This document shows positions 1 to 5,964 of a stretch of DNA of 10,332 nucleotides, piece by piece. A program made the translations under genes and the position numbers. The DNA is from Baffinella frigidus (Eukaryota; Cryptophyceae; Cryptomonadales; Baffinellaceae): contig MU646466.1 in assembly GCA_026770585.1 (NCBI GenBank), positions 581,446 to 591,777 of the forward strand. The letters are read 5' to 3'. The notes under the pieces are model-generated. The model made no database searches, was not told the origin of the DNA, and saw nothing but the letters and a program-made list of their open reading frames with translations. How positions within the stretch are numbered: position 1 is the first letter of the stretch; each line of letters opens with the position of its first letter.

Positions 1-35
1 CTCTCTCTCTCTCCCTCTCTCTCCCTCTCTCTCTC
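1..35. repeat. (CT)n microsatellite
   Basis: The window opens inside a CT dinucleotide tract interrupted by a few CCC triplets. It is simple sequence with no coding signal. Its true left boundary lies outside the window. Confidence 0.95.
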
Positions 36-124
36 ACGCGTGACACCGTCGCTGCGCGCAGGATTCGATTCCTTGTCGACGGGGCCCGTCTGATGGGCCA
101 CCAAACACCGGGTGAGCGCCCCCC

Positions 125-156
125 CCCACCAGCAGACGACGCCCGACTCACAACCA
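125..156 (+). repeat. 32-nt direct repeat, copy 1
   Basis: This stretch, beginning CCCACCAGCA and ending ACTCACAACCA, recurs at 341-372 with three mismatches in 32 positions. The copies lie on either side of the inverted-repeat element at 200-338 but are not adjacent to both of its ends, so they are not a simple target-site duplication. Confidence 0.85.
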
Positions 157-199
157 TGATGTGGGCGCCCCACAGCGGCTGAGGGTTGCAGCGTCCAGA

Positions 200-338
200 C
201 CACGCCAGGTCACAAGTCGAAATTGCATTTTACTACCCATATAAATTACCGCTGTAGTAAACTCGGGGAACGCACACTCATTTAGAACCACGAAACGAAA
301 CGTCGCGTTCTGAAATTCCTAGTAATGACCTGGCGTGG
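200..338. mobile_element. Short inverted-repeat element (MITE-like), family A copy 1
   Basis: The element is bounded by a perfect 13-bp terminal inverted repeat: CCACGCCAGGTCA at 200-212 and TGACCTGGCGTGG at 326-338. It is 139 bp and has no coding capacity, as expected of a non-autonomous DNA element. Its centre carries a small inverted repeat, TTTACTAC (229-236) facing GTAGTAAA (254-261), which resembles the core of the foldback elements at 1814-1977 and 9361-9567. The right-hand 60 bases match the last 60 bases of the element at 960-1150. I see no clean target-site duplication. The superfamily is unknown. Confidence 0.75.
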
Positions 339-340
339 CC

Positions 341-372
341 CCCACCAGCATACGATGCCCCACTCACAACCA
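341..372 (+). repeat. 32-nt direct repeat, copy 2
   Basis: Second copy of the repeat at 125-156, differing at three positions. It starts two bases after the right end of the inverted-repeat element at 200-338. Confidence 0.85.
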
Positions 373-690
373 CCACTCACTCCACACGAGAATTGTGGAG
401 GGCTCTATTTAAAACCGAGATGCTTTTACAAGTGGGCGTTTGTGCAGGGATTTTCGTGAGTTTGGTCACGTTCCTGTGCGAAATTAGCACTGCCACGAGG
501 TTAAGGCACCTTATCCTGGTACAAACGTTTACAGCCCCACATGTAAATAGGGTGCTCCAGCATTCTCAAGTGGCTGTCGAGTTGGCAGGTCAGCGCTAGA
601 GTTTCGGGGGGGGCGGTGCATCGGTGGCTGGTCCAAACGAGGCTACCCAGGCGGACAGAATACACGGGCGTTTTAGGGTTTTGTGGGAAA
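373..690. other. Stretch without a supportable gene
   Basis: The only structure seen is a perfect 7-bp hairpin, CTCCACA (380-386) with TGTGGAG (394-400). An open stretch at 393-599 on the plus strand has no ATG at its beginning, little third-position GC and no recognisable motif, so it is not called. A G-run lies near 605. Confidence 0.6.
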
Positions 691-691
691 G

Positions 692-712
692 CCTGCACGG
701 AAAGCGTGCAGG
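692..712. repeat. Small perfect hairpin
   Basis: CCTGCACG (692-699) and CGTGCAGG (705-712) form a perfect 8-bp stem with a 5-nt loop. There is no T-run after it and no neighbouring gene, so it is recorded only as a structure. Confidence 0.7.
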
Positions 713-830
713 TACGTGACCAATTGCTGACTTGTGGCGTGTTTCCTGAGCAATAATCCGATAATTGACTTAGGAATTTGTTGACAAGGGCAGCCTCGTG
801 TGGGTGGGTGCAGCGGGATGGGAGCGGCTG

Positions 831-910
831 CTTTTTCTGCTGATCTTTTCTACGGAAAGGCGAGGTGTTCGCCTATGTTGAGAGGAATCAAAACGTAACG
901 GACCTAAAGG
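831..910 (+). repeat. Dispersed ~90-bp repeat, copy 1
   Basis: This copy contains a pyrimidine run, then TTTTCTACGGAAAGGCG, then CCTATGTTGAGAGG, and ends GGACCTAAAGG. The same order of blocks recurs at 4111-4190, 4431-4530, 5041-5130 and 5657-5740. The closest relative is the copy at 5041. No frame stays open across all copies, so a non-coding repeat is more likely than an exon family. Confidence 0.7.
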
Positions 911-959
911 TGCGACAGCCCGAAGCACAATTGAACATGATGATCGCGCCGCTGGCTTC

Positions 960-1150
960 CCACGCCAGGTCATTTCTGAGATTTTCAGTTACAAGTCTTT
1001 TCACAATTTTGTACCCGGATCCAAAAAAGTGTGTTCGGACCGGACGTGGAAAGGACGAAGAGTTGCGCGTGTCGCCGGGTGGCTACGTACCATTTAGTAG
1101 CACGAAAGAAACCGTTGCGTCCTCAAATGCTAGCTGATGACCTGGCGTGG
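960..1150. mobile_element. Short inverted-repeat element (MITE-like), family A copy 2
   Basis: It has the same perfect 13-bp ends as the element at 200-338: CCACGCCAGGTCA at 960-972 and TGACCTGGCGTGG at 1138-1150. It is 191 bp, longer in the middle than copy 1. The last 60 bases (1091-1150) align with 279-338, with the shared start CATTTAG and shared CACGAAA. A block with ACAAGTC and a following TTTTGTACCC or TTTTACTACCC is also shared near the left end. Two copies with identical ends and related interiors show that this is a real repeat family. It contains no transposase. Confidence 0.8.
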
Positions 1151-1184
1151 AGCAAGGTGCGGCAAGAGGTGCGTGATTCTGCCG

Positions 1185-1251
1185 GAAAAGCCCAAATAAT
1201 ATTAAAGCCTAAATAACTTTAAAGCCTAAATACTTTTTAAGCCTATTTTCG
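1185..1251 (+). repeat. Degenerate ~17-bp tandem repeat
   Basis: About four units of an AT-rich 16-17-bp motif, around AAAGCCTAAATA, lie head to tail at 1185-1200, 1201-1217, 1218-1234 and 1235-1251. The middle two are the most alike. Confidence 0.8.
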
Positions 1252-1382
1252 TCTGATTCCCTTGTATGATCTCTTCCTGGATGAGTTGCTGACAAGGGCG
1301 GCTCGGGCAGATTTTTGGAAGATGGAAGACGGTGACAGGATCGACGCTATGGTCTTCCAGGCATGCTGCCCCCCCCCCCCTA

Positions 1383-1741
1383 GACCTAGCTCGCCACACT
1401 AGGGTTGCCTGACTATTCGTAAGTTGACATGCTGGGTGTATGGTGCAAATCCGTCAACTTTGGAGCGGAAACGCACCTGCCCCCCCCTAATTGGTGAGCT
1501 CAAATAGACTGAGACAGAGCTAGAAGACCTCCACCCAAATCGAGAACTCCACCAGTGTGGGTCCTTCACCCTGGAGTGCAACTCATGGCGATGAACTAGG
1601 TCTAGCGTTGTCTCGGTCTATTTGGACTCACCAATTTGGTGACCCCGGGCTCTTCTCCGCTCCAGAGTTGACGGGTTTGTACCGCACACCCAGCATGTAA
1701 ACTTGAGAAGAGTCGGTCAACACCAGTGAACCAGCACTAGA
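1383..1741. mobile_element. Large degenerate foldback element
   Basis: The arms at about 1387-1535 and 1594-1738 are imperfect reverse complements. Matching blocks include GCTGGGTGTA near 1431 with TACCGCACACCCAGC near 1680, AATTGGTGAG near 1490 with CTCACCAATT near 1627, and GACTGAGACA near 1509 with TGTCTCGGTC near 1609. The loop of roughly 60 bp has no obvious relatives here. The divergence of the arms suggests an old insertion. Outer ends are approximate, and I cannot identify a target-site duplication or a protein. Confidence 0.7.
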
Positions 1742-1813
1742 AGGTGGACGACTCGGGAGGGGGTCCCGCCGGAAAAGCTCACTCGCTTTACTTAGCCCAG
1801 GATTTAATCGCGG

Positions 1814-1977
1814 CGAGTATTTTAACAAAATACGATTTCGGGGATCTCCGATTCGATTTGCAACGAAAATTACTACACGGACGTGACCATTTTAAAAAGT
1901 ACAACCAGATCGTGTGGTAATTTTCGCTGAAAATACTTTTAAAACGACTTTAAAACCGTATTTTGTCAAAATACTCG
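1814..1977. mobile_element. Foldback element with AT-rich ends
   Basis: The terminal inverted repeats of 21 bp (1814-1834 and 1957-1977, starting CGAGTATTTT) differ at one position. An inner pair, CGAAAATTACTACACG near 1863 with CGTGTGGTAATTTTCG near 1911, continues the palindrome. The inner pair resembles the central motif of the elements at 200-338 and 9361-9567. The length of 164 bp and lack of coding capacity fit a MITE-like element. Confidence 0.75.
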
Positions 1978-2146
1978 TCCGGATGAGATTGTATCATGCT
2001 CCCCGCCCTGGTTCCTCTTCACACACCAGCGTCTCTCTTGAGACCAGTGCGGCAGGCTCGGGGGAGGGGAGGGGGGGGGGGCTTTGGTGCTTTGGTGCTT
2101 TGTGAAACACTCACATCGCATCCAAACCTACCTCACCGTGGAGAGT

Positions 2147-2301
2147 TACCACCAGCCCTCGCGGTTGGACCAAATCATCGATTTTGGATTTGACATTTAC
2201 CGTTGCAGAGACCCCGGATCCGGGGGCTCTGCACCGGCAAATCAAGGGTAAATCTCAAGTCTAAAATCAACGATTTGGTCCAACTGTGAGGGTTGGTGGT
2301 A
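2147..2301. mobile_element. Foldback element ending TACCACCA
   Basis: The left arm TACCACCAGCCCTC (2147-2160) with TTGGACCAAATC pairs with GATTTGGTCCAA and GAGGGTTGGTGGTA (right end 2301). The centre is a strong palindrome around GGATCC, with GCAGAGACCCC facing GGGGGCTCTGC. A short asymmetric insert of about 13 bp sits in the right arm. It is 155 bp, non-coding and MITE-like. The family is not recognised. Confidence 0.75.
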
Positions 2302-2396
2302 CGAAACAGTCTGGGTGTGGTGATCATCTTAGGCATTTGCTGTCGGACTGCGATTTGATGACCCCGAAGGTCCGGGCTCTTCTCCGCTCCAACCTA

Positions 2397-2555
2397 GGGT
2401 GGTTGGGATTGACCGGGGGTGACCGGGAGTACTCAGGGTGGTTGGGAGTGGCCGGGAGTGACCGAGGGTGGTTGGGAGTGGCCGGGAGTGACCGAGGGTG
2501 GTTGGGAATGACCGAGGGTGACCGGGAGTGGCTGGGAGTGACCGAGGATGGCCGA
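2397..2555 (+). repeat. Decamer minisatellite with 30-bp higher-order unit
   Basis: Sixteen consecutive units follow the pattern GRGTGRYYGR (nearly all 10 bp, one of 9). In the middle they form a 30-bp higher-order unit of GGGTGGTTGG, GAGTGGCCGG and GAGTGACCGA, present twice and a third time in variant form. Because 30 is divisible by three the array stays open and would read as a Gly/Trp/Asp-rich decapeptide, but there is no start codon context or conserved flank to support expression. Confidence 0.9.
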
Positions 2556-2612
2556 CGTCCAGCAAACATCTCGACTGACATGATGTGTACACAGTGCTCA
2601 TCAATCCCAGAG

Positions 2613-2700
2613 TGGGGCGAGCACGAGCACCTCGTGGGGACGCGGTTCCTCAAGGGGGGGCGCGCCTCCCGAGAGGACGTGCGCGCGATCCTACGCGGGG
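2613..2700 (+). pseudogene. Truncated duplicate of the dioxygenase first exon
   Basis: These 88 bases match 3098-3185, inside the first exon of the downstream dioxygenase gene, with four mismatches and no indel. The frame is preserved (WGEHEHLVGTRFLKG is encoded in both). The match stops abruptly at 2700, where a CT-rich microsatellite follows, and none of the iron-binding motif is included, so this copy cannot make an active enzyme alone. A pseudo-exon left by a partial tandem duplication is the simplest explanation. An alternative first exon spliced to the gene cannot be excluded. Confidence 0.8.
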
Positions 2701-2711
2701 CCCCACCGGAG

Positions 2712-2834
2712 CGTCTTTCTCTCTCTCGCTCTCTCTTTCTCTCGCGCTCTCTCTCTCGCGCGCACGCTCTCTCTCTCTCGCTCGCTCGCTCGCTCTCGCG
2801 CGCACTCTCGCTCTCTGTCGCCCCCCCCCCCCCG
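2712..2834. repeat. CT/CG-rich microsatellite ending in a C-run
   Basis: A long simple-sequence tract of CTCTCT, CTCGCTCG and CGCGCG blocks ends in about 14 C residues. It replaces the rest of the duplicated exon. Translations such as Ser/Arg/Leu repeats are by-products of the tract. Confidence 0.9.
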
Positions 2835-2895
2835 TTTTATGGGTTCCTAAACCAAAAAACTGATTGGTAGCCCTCGTTGGAACTCGTCGGCCACA

Positions 2896-3020
2896 CTACA
2901 GGGGTACCTTGCTCATAAGAAACTGCCCCCCCCCCCTAGGACCACCGTAGGACCCTAGGCATGGTCCTGATGTAGGGTCCTAGGGGGGTGCGGTTTCTTA
3001 TGAGCGAGGTACCCCTGTAG
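2896..3020. mobile_element. TA-flanked palindromic MITE, copy 1
   Basis: The ends are near-perfect inverted repeats of about 28 bp: CTACAGGGGTACCTTGCTCA on the left, TGAGCGAGGTACCCCTGTAG on the right. The inner CTAGGACC / GGTCCTAG and CTAGG motifs give a second palindrome. Read as CAGGGGTACC...GGTACCCCTG, the element is flanked by TA on both sides, as expected for IS630/Tc1/mariner-type insertions. It is 125 bp and non-coding. It lies about 60 bp before the dioxygenase exon. Confidence 0.85.
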
Positions 3021-3082
3021 AGGAAGGAGAGATTCTCTCGCGCGCGTTCTAACTGCAAGTACCCCCCCCTGTGCTCCTCCAG

Positions 3083-3988
3083 ACCAACATCGGGCACTGG
3101 GGCGAGCACGAGCACCTCGTGGGGACGCGGTTCCTCAAGGGGGCGCGCGCCTCCCGAGAAGACGTGCGCGCGATCATGCGCGGGGTCGGGGCCATTTCGC
3201 ACAGGGCGTTGGAGAGCTACAGCGACGCCGGGTTGGACGCGCGCGCGCGCGGGGCGCTGATGCGGCACGCCGACACCCACCACCGGGCGGGTGCCGGGCA
3301 GGCGGACTTCAAACTAAACCTCTCGCACGCCGAGCTGGCGACGTGTGTGGGCGAGGAGGCTGCGCGACGTCTCGACGGTTTGTTCCGGGGTTATGGCGGG
3401 AAGGACTACACGATTGTCGTGCGGCGGGTGGAGGCGGTTGCGGGCGGACGGTGCATCGCTTTCCACACCGACGGCTCCACGCCCCACACCCTCCAGGTGC
3501 GTTTCTCTGAGCGCTCCTTCTATTGCGGCTGCGCTGGGGTCCGCTTGTGCCGTGAATCGTGAATCAGGAGAGGGTGTTCCGGATGTTGGCTTGCTCGGAG
3601 AACCATTTGCCATATTTGGGAAGGCTTCACGAGTGCAAGGGTTGAATTGCGTTGGCTCTCTCTCTCGCGCGCGCAACGCAGGTGCTCTACGCGGCCGTGT
3701 TCTAATCGATCAAATCCTGCTGCCCCCCCCCCCTTACATCCTGCTGCCCCCCTCCCTTAGGTGCGGCTGAGCCGAGAGAGCGACTACGACGGCGGGCAGC
3801 TGGTGTTCGCGACGGAGGAGGGGCTGGTGGCGACGAGCAGAAAGGCCGGCTCCGCGACGCTGCACGACAGCAGCATCGCGCACGGCGTGAGCCTGCACAC
3901 GCGCGGCGTGCGGCACAGCCTCTTCTTCCTCGATTCTCACATCGATTTGCCACGTGCTGCCTCGGAGCCTGCAGGACCCCCCGAGTGA
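3083..3988 (+). CDS. 2-oxoglutarate/Fe(II)-dependent dioxygenase, prolyl-4-hydroxylase-like (two exons, 5' part missing)
   Basis: Exon 1 runs 3083-3496 and exon 2 runs 3761-3988 (stop TGA 3986-3988), giving 213 residues. The first exon is taken to start after the acceptor CTCCTCCAG at 3074-3082, because the frame is closed by TAA at 3050. An upstream exon with the start codon must be elsewhere or lost. The iron-binding triad is visible: His128-x-Asp130 (codons at 3464 and 3470) in FHTDGSTPH, and the distal His179 (3881) in AHGV. Arg189 (3911), ten residues later in GVRHSLFF, is placed to bind the 2-oxoglutarate carboxylate. DYDGGQLVF is the strand typical of prolyl 4-hydroxylase-like domains. 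The family hydroxylates peptide or amino-acid side chains using O2, Fe(II) and 2-oxoglutarate. The substrate cannot be read here. The domain of about 200 residues is essentially complete, codon third positions are GC-rich, and the C-terminal tail after LFFLD is unconserved-looking. No signal peptide can be judged. Confidence 0.85.
3497..3760 (+). other. Intron of the dioxygenase gene
   Basis: The donor is CAG|GTGCGT and the acceptor CCTCCCTTAG|GTG. Both junctions are phase 0, the intron contains in-frame stops, and splicing joins HTLQ directly to VRLSRES, which restores the catalytic fold. The seven bases AGGTGCG occur at both junctions (3495-3501 and 3759-3765), and AGGTGC occurs a third time at 3680-3685. 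The length is 264 bp. A CT/CG tract and two C-rich runs precede the acceptor. Confidence 0.8.
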
Positions 3989-4110
3989 TGCGGCACCTCT
4001 CTCCATGGTGTTTTCGATTCGTGATTCGTAATACACGCACGTTTCTCTCGAGGTCCTGCAAGTTTTTCGCTGAACAAGTTTTTTAGGAGACAGGAAAAAT
4101 CTGGGCAACG

Positions 4111-4190
4111 AAGCAGGGCTTTTCTGCAGGATAAGTTCCAGTGTCCGCCTATGTGAATATGGTGGGAGTTGAAAGAACCTAACGGAACTA
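4111..4190 (+). repeat. Dispersed ~90-bp repeat, copy 2
   Basis: The copy reads GGCTTTTCTGCAGGA, AAGTTCCAGTGTCCG, GGTGGGAGTTGAAAGAACCT and AACGGAACTAGAGG. It is closest to the copy at 4431-4530, with which it shares AAGTTCC-GTGTCCG. Confidence 0.65.
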
Positions 4191-4430
4191 GAGGATTGGA
4201 TCGATGATACCTCCCCGACTTGCCCGCCATCTTTTGCTGAAAATGGCTTTCGATGACAGGGAAAAGCTGGTTCGACCCCACCCCTCCTCTTTCAAATCAT
4301 TCAGAGTGTGTAGGACCTCTCTCCACGTCCTTTTCAACACCATAGCCTCCGTGGGGGGGAATGACATTCCGGCCGTTTCGAAATTGAATCGATTGATGCA
4401 GGTTTCTGCCGCATTAACAAGATCGCGGGG
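4191..4430. other. Spacer between repeat copies; no supportable gene
   Basis: A plus-strand frame beginning with ATG at 4204 stays open to 4599, but it runs straight through the dispersed repeat at 4431-4530, has poor third-position GC and shows no motif. I therefore do not call it. AGGACCTCTCTCCA near 4311 resembles GGCACCTCTCTCCA near 3990. Confidence 0.5.
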
Positions 4431-4530
4431 AAGCATGGCTTTTCTGAAAGGACCTAAAGGACCTGCCGAACAAGTTCCGGTGTCCGATTATGTTGGGAGC
4501 TCGAAGAACCTGAAGGACCTAAAGGACAGC
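4431..4530 (+). repeat. Dispersed ~90-bp repeat, copy 3
   Basis: The copy contains GGCTTTTCTGAAAGGACC, AAGTTCCGGTGTCCG, TATGTTGGGAGCTCGAAGAA and GAAGGACCTAAAGGAC. GGACCTAAAGGACCT also occurs earlier inside this copy. GGACAGCCGGCTGGGA at its right edge recurs with one change as GGACGGCCGGCTGGGA at about 4605. Confidence 0.75.
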
Positions 4531-4674
4531 CGGCTGGGACCCCTCTGTTTCGCTGCATTCACCACGTGTCTGTGCAGAGTGGGTATCACCTCTCTCTAGG
4601 TCCTGGACGGCCGGCTGGGAGGACCGTGGGACTTTCGCCCTGACGCGAGGCCTGCTTGAGACAGGCTCTCCGCC

Positions 4675-4713
4675 GTGTGCGGCAGGCGTGTGCGGCAGGC
4701 GTGTGCGGCAGGC
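4675..4713 (+). repeat. 13-bp tandem repeat, three units
   Basis: GTGTGCGGCAGGC is repeated three times without change (4675-4687, 4688-4700, 4701-4713). It ends about 10 bp before the adjacent MITE. Confidence 0.95.
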
Positions 4714-4722
4714 GGTAGTCCT

Positions 4723-4844
4723 CTACATGAGTGCCTTGCTCATACGAAACTGCCTCCTCCTGGGACCCTTCAGTAGGCCTGTGCCTAGGGCCCTATGGTG
4801 GCCCTAGGGAGGGGACGGTTTCTTATGAGCGAGGCACCCCTGTA
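4723..4844. mobile_element. TA-flanked palindromic MITE, copy 2 (diverged)
   Basis: The right end TTTCTTATGAGCGAGGCACC is typical of the family, but the left end (CTACATGAGTGCCTTGCTCA) has several changes. TA flanks are present on both sides. The central CTAGGGCCCTA palindrome is kept in altered form. This is the most diverged full-length copy in the window. Confidence 0.8.
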
Positions 4845-5012
4845 CCGTGGCGCCCTACGGAATACCCGTACCCGAACGCACGTACCCGCGGAAGCCGGGT
4901 ACAGGTACTCCGTAGCACGCTACGGCCTACCCTGGGTAGTGCGTAGGGCGCTACAGCAACCCTACCGTAGCGCCCTGCGGAATACTCGTACCCGAACGCA
5001 CGTACCCGCGGC
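4845..5012 (+). repeat. Palindrome-rich block with a 47-bp direct repeat 120 bp apart
   Basis: Positions 4845-4891 and 4965-5011 match at 44 of 47 bases and carry CGTACCCGAACGCACGTACC. The segment between them contains perfect or near-perfect short palindromes: CCGTAGC-GCTACGG at 4910-4925, CTACCC-GGGTAG at 4927-4939, and GTAGGGCGCTAC (4943-4954) facing GTAGCGCCCTGC (4967-4978). It abuts the right end of a MITE. The block is GC-rich and shows no coding motif. Confidence 0.85.
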
Positions 5013-5040
5013 GTCGAAACGCGATCTAAAAGCAAAATTT

Positions 5041-5130
5041 CTTTTTTTGCAGATCCTTTCTACGGAAGGGCGTGTCGATAGGCTGTGTTGGGAGCATTCA
5101 AAACATCAAGGACCTCAAAAAGGACGACTG
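5041..5130 (+). repeat. Dispersed ~90-bp repeat, copy 4
   Basis: The copy has a T-run, then CCTTTCTACGGAAGGGCG, TGTGTTGGGAGCATTCAAAA and CAAGGACCTCAAAAAGGAC. It is clearly homologous over its full length with the copy at 831-910. Confidence 0.75.
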
Positions 5131-5340
5131 CCTCCGCACCGTTCGCCTCCCGTGCGTGACGTTGGAGCCCTTATTGTGAGCCTCGGTCGGACAGGTGACG
5201 AGCCTCGGTGGTTGACTGATAATGAAGTCATCTCACTTTTCACCCCTCGACAGCCTTCCCCCCGCACCCCCTCCCCCCCCCTCCTCCTCCTCCTCCTCCT
5301 CCACCTCCTCTCAGCATGTGCAGGGGGGTACATGTATGCC
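5131..5340. other. Spacer with CTC microsatellite
   Basis: No gene is supported. A C-run followed by a CTC trinucleotide tract occupies about 5271-5311. Both strands are open across it only because of the simple sequence (Leu/Pro or Arg/Gly runs). Confidence 0.7.
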
Positions 5341-5464
5341 GTACAGGGGTACCTCGCTCATAAGAATCCCCCCCCCCTCCTAGGACCCCCGTAGGGCCCT
5401 AGGCACAGGGCTACTGTAGGGTCCTAGGGGGCGGCGGTTTCTTATGAGCGAGGTACCCCTGTAG
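5341..5464. mobile_element. TA-flanked palindromic MITE, copy 3
   Basis: The ends GTACAGGGGTACCTCGCTCA and TGAGCGAGGTACCCCTGTAG pair almost perfectly. The central CTAGGACCCCC, CCCTAGG and GGGTCCTAG blocks form the inner palindrome. TA flanks CAGGGG and CCCCTG on both sides. The length is 124 bp. Confidence 0.9.
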
Positions 5465-5489
5465 GCCGTGGTGGTACTAATGAAGGACT

Positions 5490-5534
5490 CTCGCTGCATC
5501 TCGAATTGACGACAGCACTGCGAGATGAGGCGAG
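5490..5534. repeat. Imperfect hairpin between two MITE copies
   Basis: CTCGCTGCATCTCG (5490-5503) pairs with CGAGATGAGGCGAG (5521-5534) at 12 of 14 positions, with a 17-nt loop. Its role is unknown. Confidence 0.6.
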
Positions 5535-5576
5535 GTCAGCCAGCGTGGGGGACTAGAGACACTCGGAGATAAGGTC

Positions 5577-5640
5577 CTACAGGGGTACCTCGCTTCAAAG
5601 AAACTGCCCACCCCCTGGGATCACCATAGAACCCTTAGCG
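5577..5640. mobile_element. TA-flanked palindromic MITE, copy 4 (right half missing)
   Basis: The left end CTACAGGGGTACCTCGCTTC, followed by AAAGAAACTGCCC and a weakened CTGGGATCACCATAGAACCC, matches the left half of the other copies. The right half is absent. The match fades at about 5640, just before a copy of the dispersed ~90-bp repeat. Confidence 0.8.
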
Positions 5641-5656
5641 CTGGCACGAAGGCGGC

Positions 5657-5740
5657 CTTTCTGCGCGTAGCGCTTGCTCGAAGGCGACCTTCCGTGCTCG
5701 GTATGTTGGGATCTCCAAGAACCTCAAGGACCTAAAGGGC
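5657..5740 (+). repeat. Dispersed ~90-bp repeat, copy 5
   Basis: The copy shows CCTTTCTGCGCG, CTCGGTATGTTGGGATCTCC, AAGAACCTCAAGG and ACCTAAAGGGCTCTGG. Its second half matches the copy at 4431 best. The first half is more diverged. Confidence 0.65.
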
Positions 5741-5964
5741 TCTGGCCTAATGTGGAGCGAAAGAGTGTATTCTTCTCTTCCCATCGAGAGAGTGCCCCAG
5801 GCTTGAGTTGAATGTACCTTCAGTGCCAGGCCACCCAATCCTCCAACATGTATTTAATGCGTATGCACCCACACTGTGTCCGCCCCCACCCCCACCCACG
5901 AAACAACATCTCGCATGGCTCTGGCTCACGAGAGTTGGCAACTGGCCACCTCCGAGCGACACGC
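5741..5964. other. Spacer without a supportable gene
   Basis: A CCCCCACCCC-type run lies near 5880. Open stretches on both strands extend into the neighbouring MITE and show no motif. Confidence 0.55.

Noticed and set aside
61-75. GGATTCGATTCC as a tRNA T-loop
   Set aside because: There is no matching acceptor, anticodon or D stem around it.
393-599. 68-codon hydrophobic open frame
   Set aside because: It has no ATG at its start, poor codon bias and no homologous-looking motif.
2286-2870. Long open frame of 194 codons across the minisatellite and CT tract
   Set aside because: Its length comes from a 30-bp repeat (divisible by three) and a CT/CG tract. Only the 2613-2700 part is gene-derived.
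3682-3705. Alternative acceptor CGCAG|GTGCTC within the dioxygenase intron
   Set aside because: The resulting frame reaches a stop (TAA) after seven codons and would lose the distal histidine exon.
4204-4599. Plus-strand open frame of 131 codons starting with ATG
   Set aside because: It crosses a copy of the dispersed ~90-bp repeat, has weak codon bias and no motif, and the repeat copies elsewhere do not keep the frame.
4795-5394. 199-codon plus-strand open frame
   Set aside because: It begins inside one MITE, runs through the palindromic repeat block and a CTC tract and ends in another MITE, so it is a composite of repeats.
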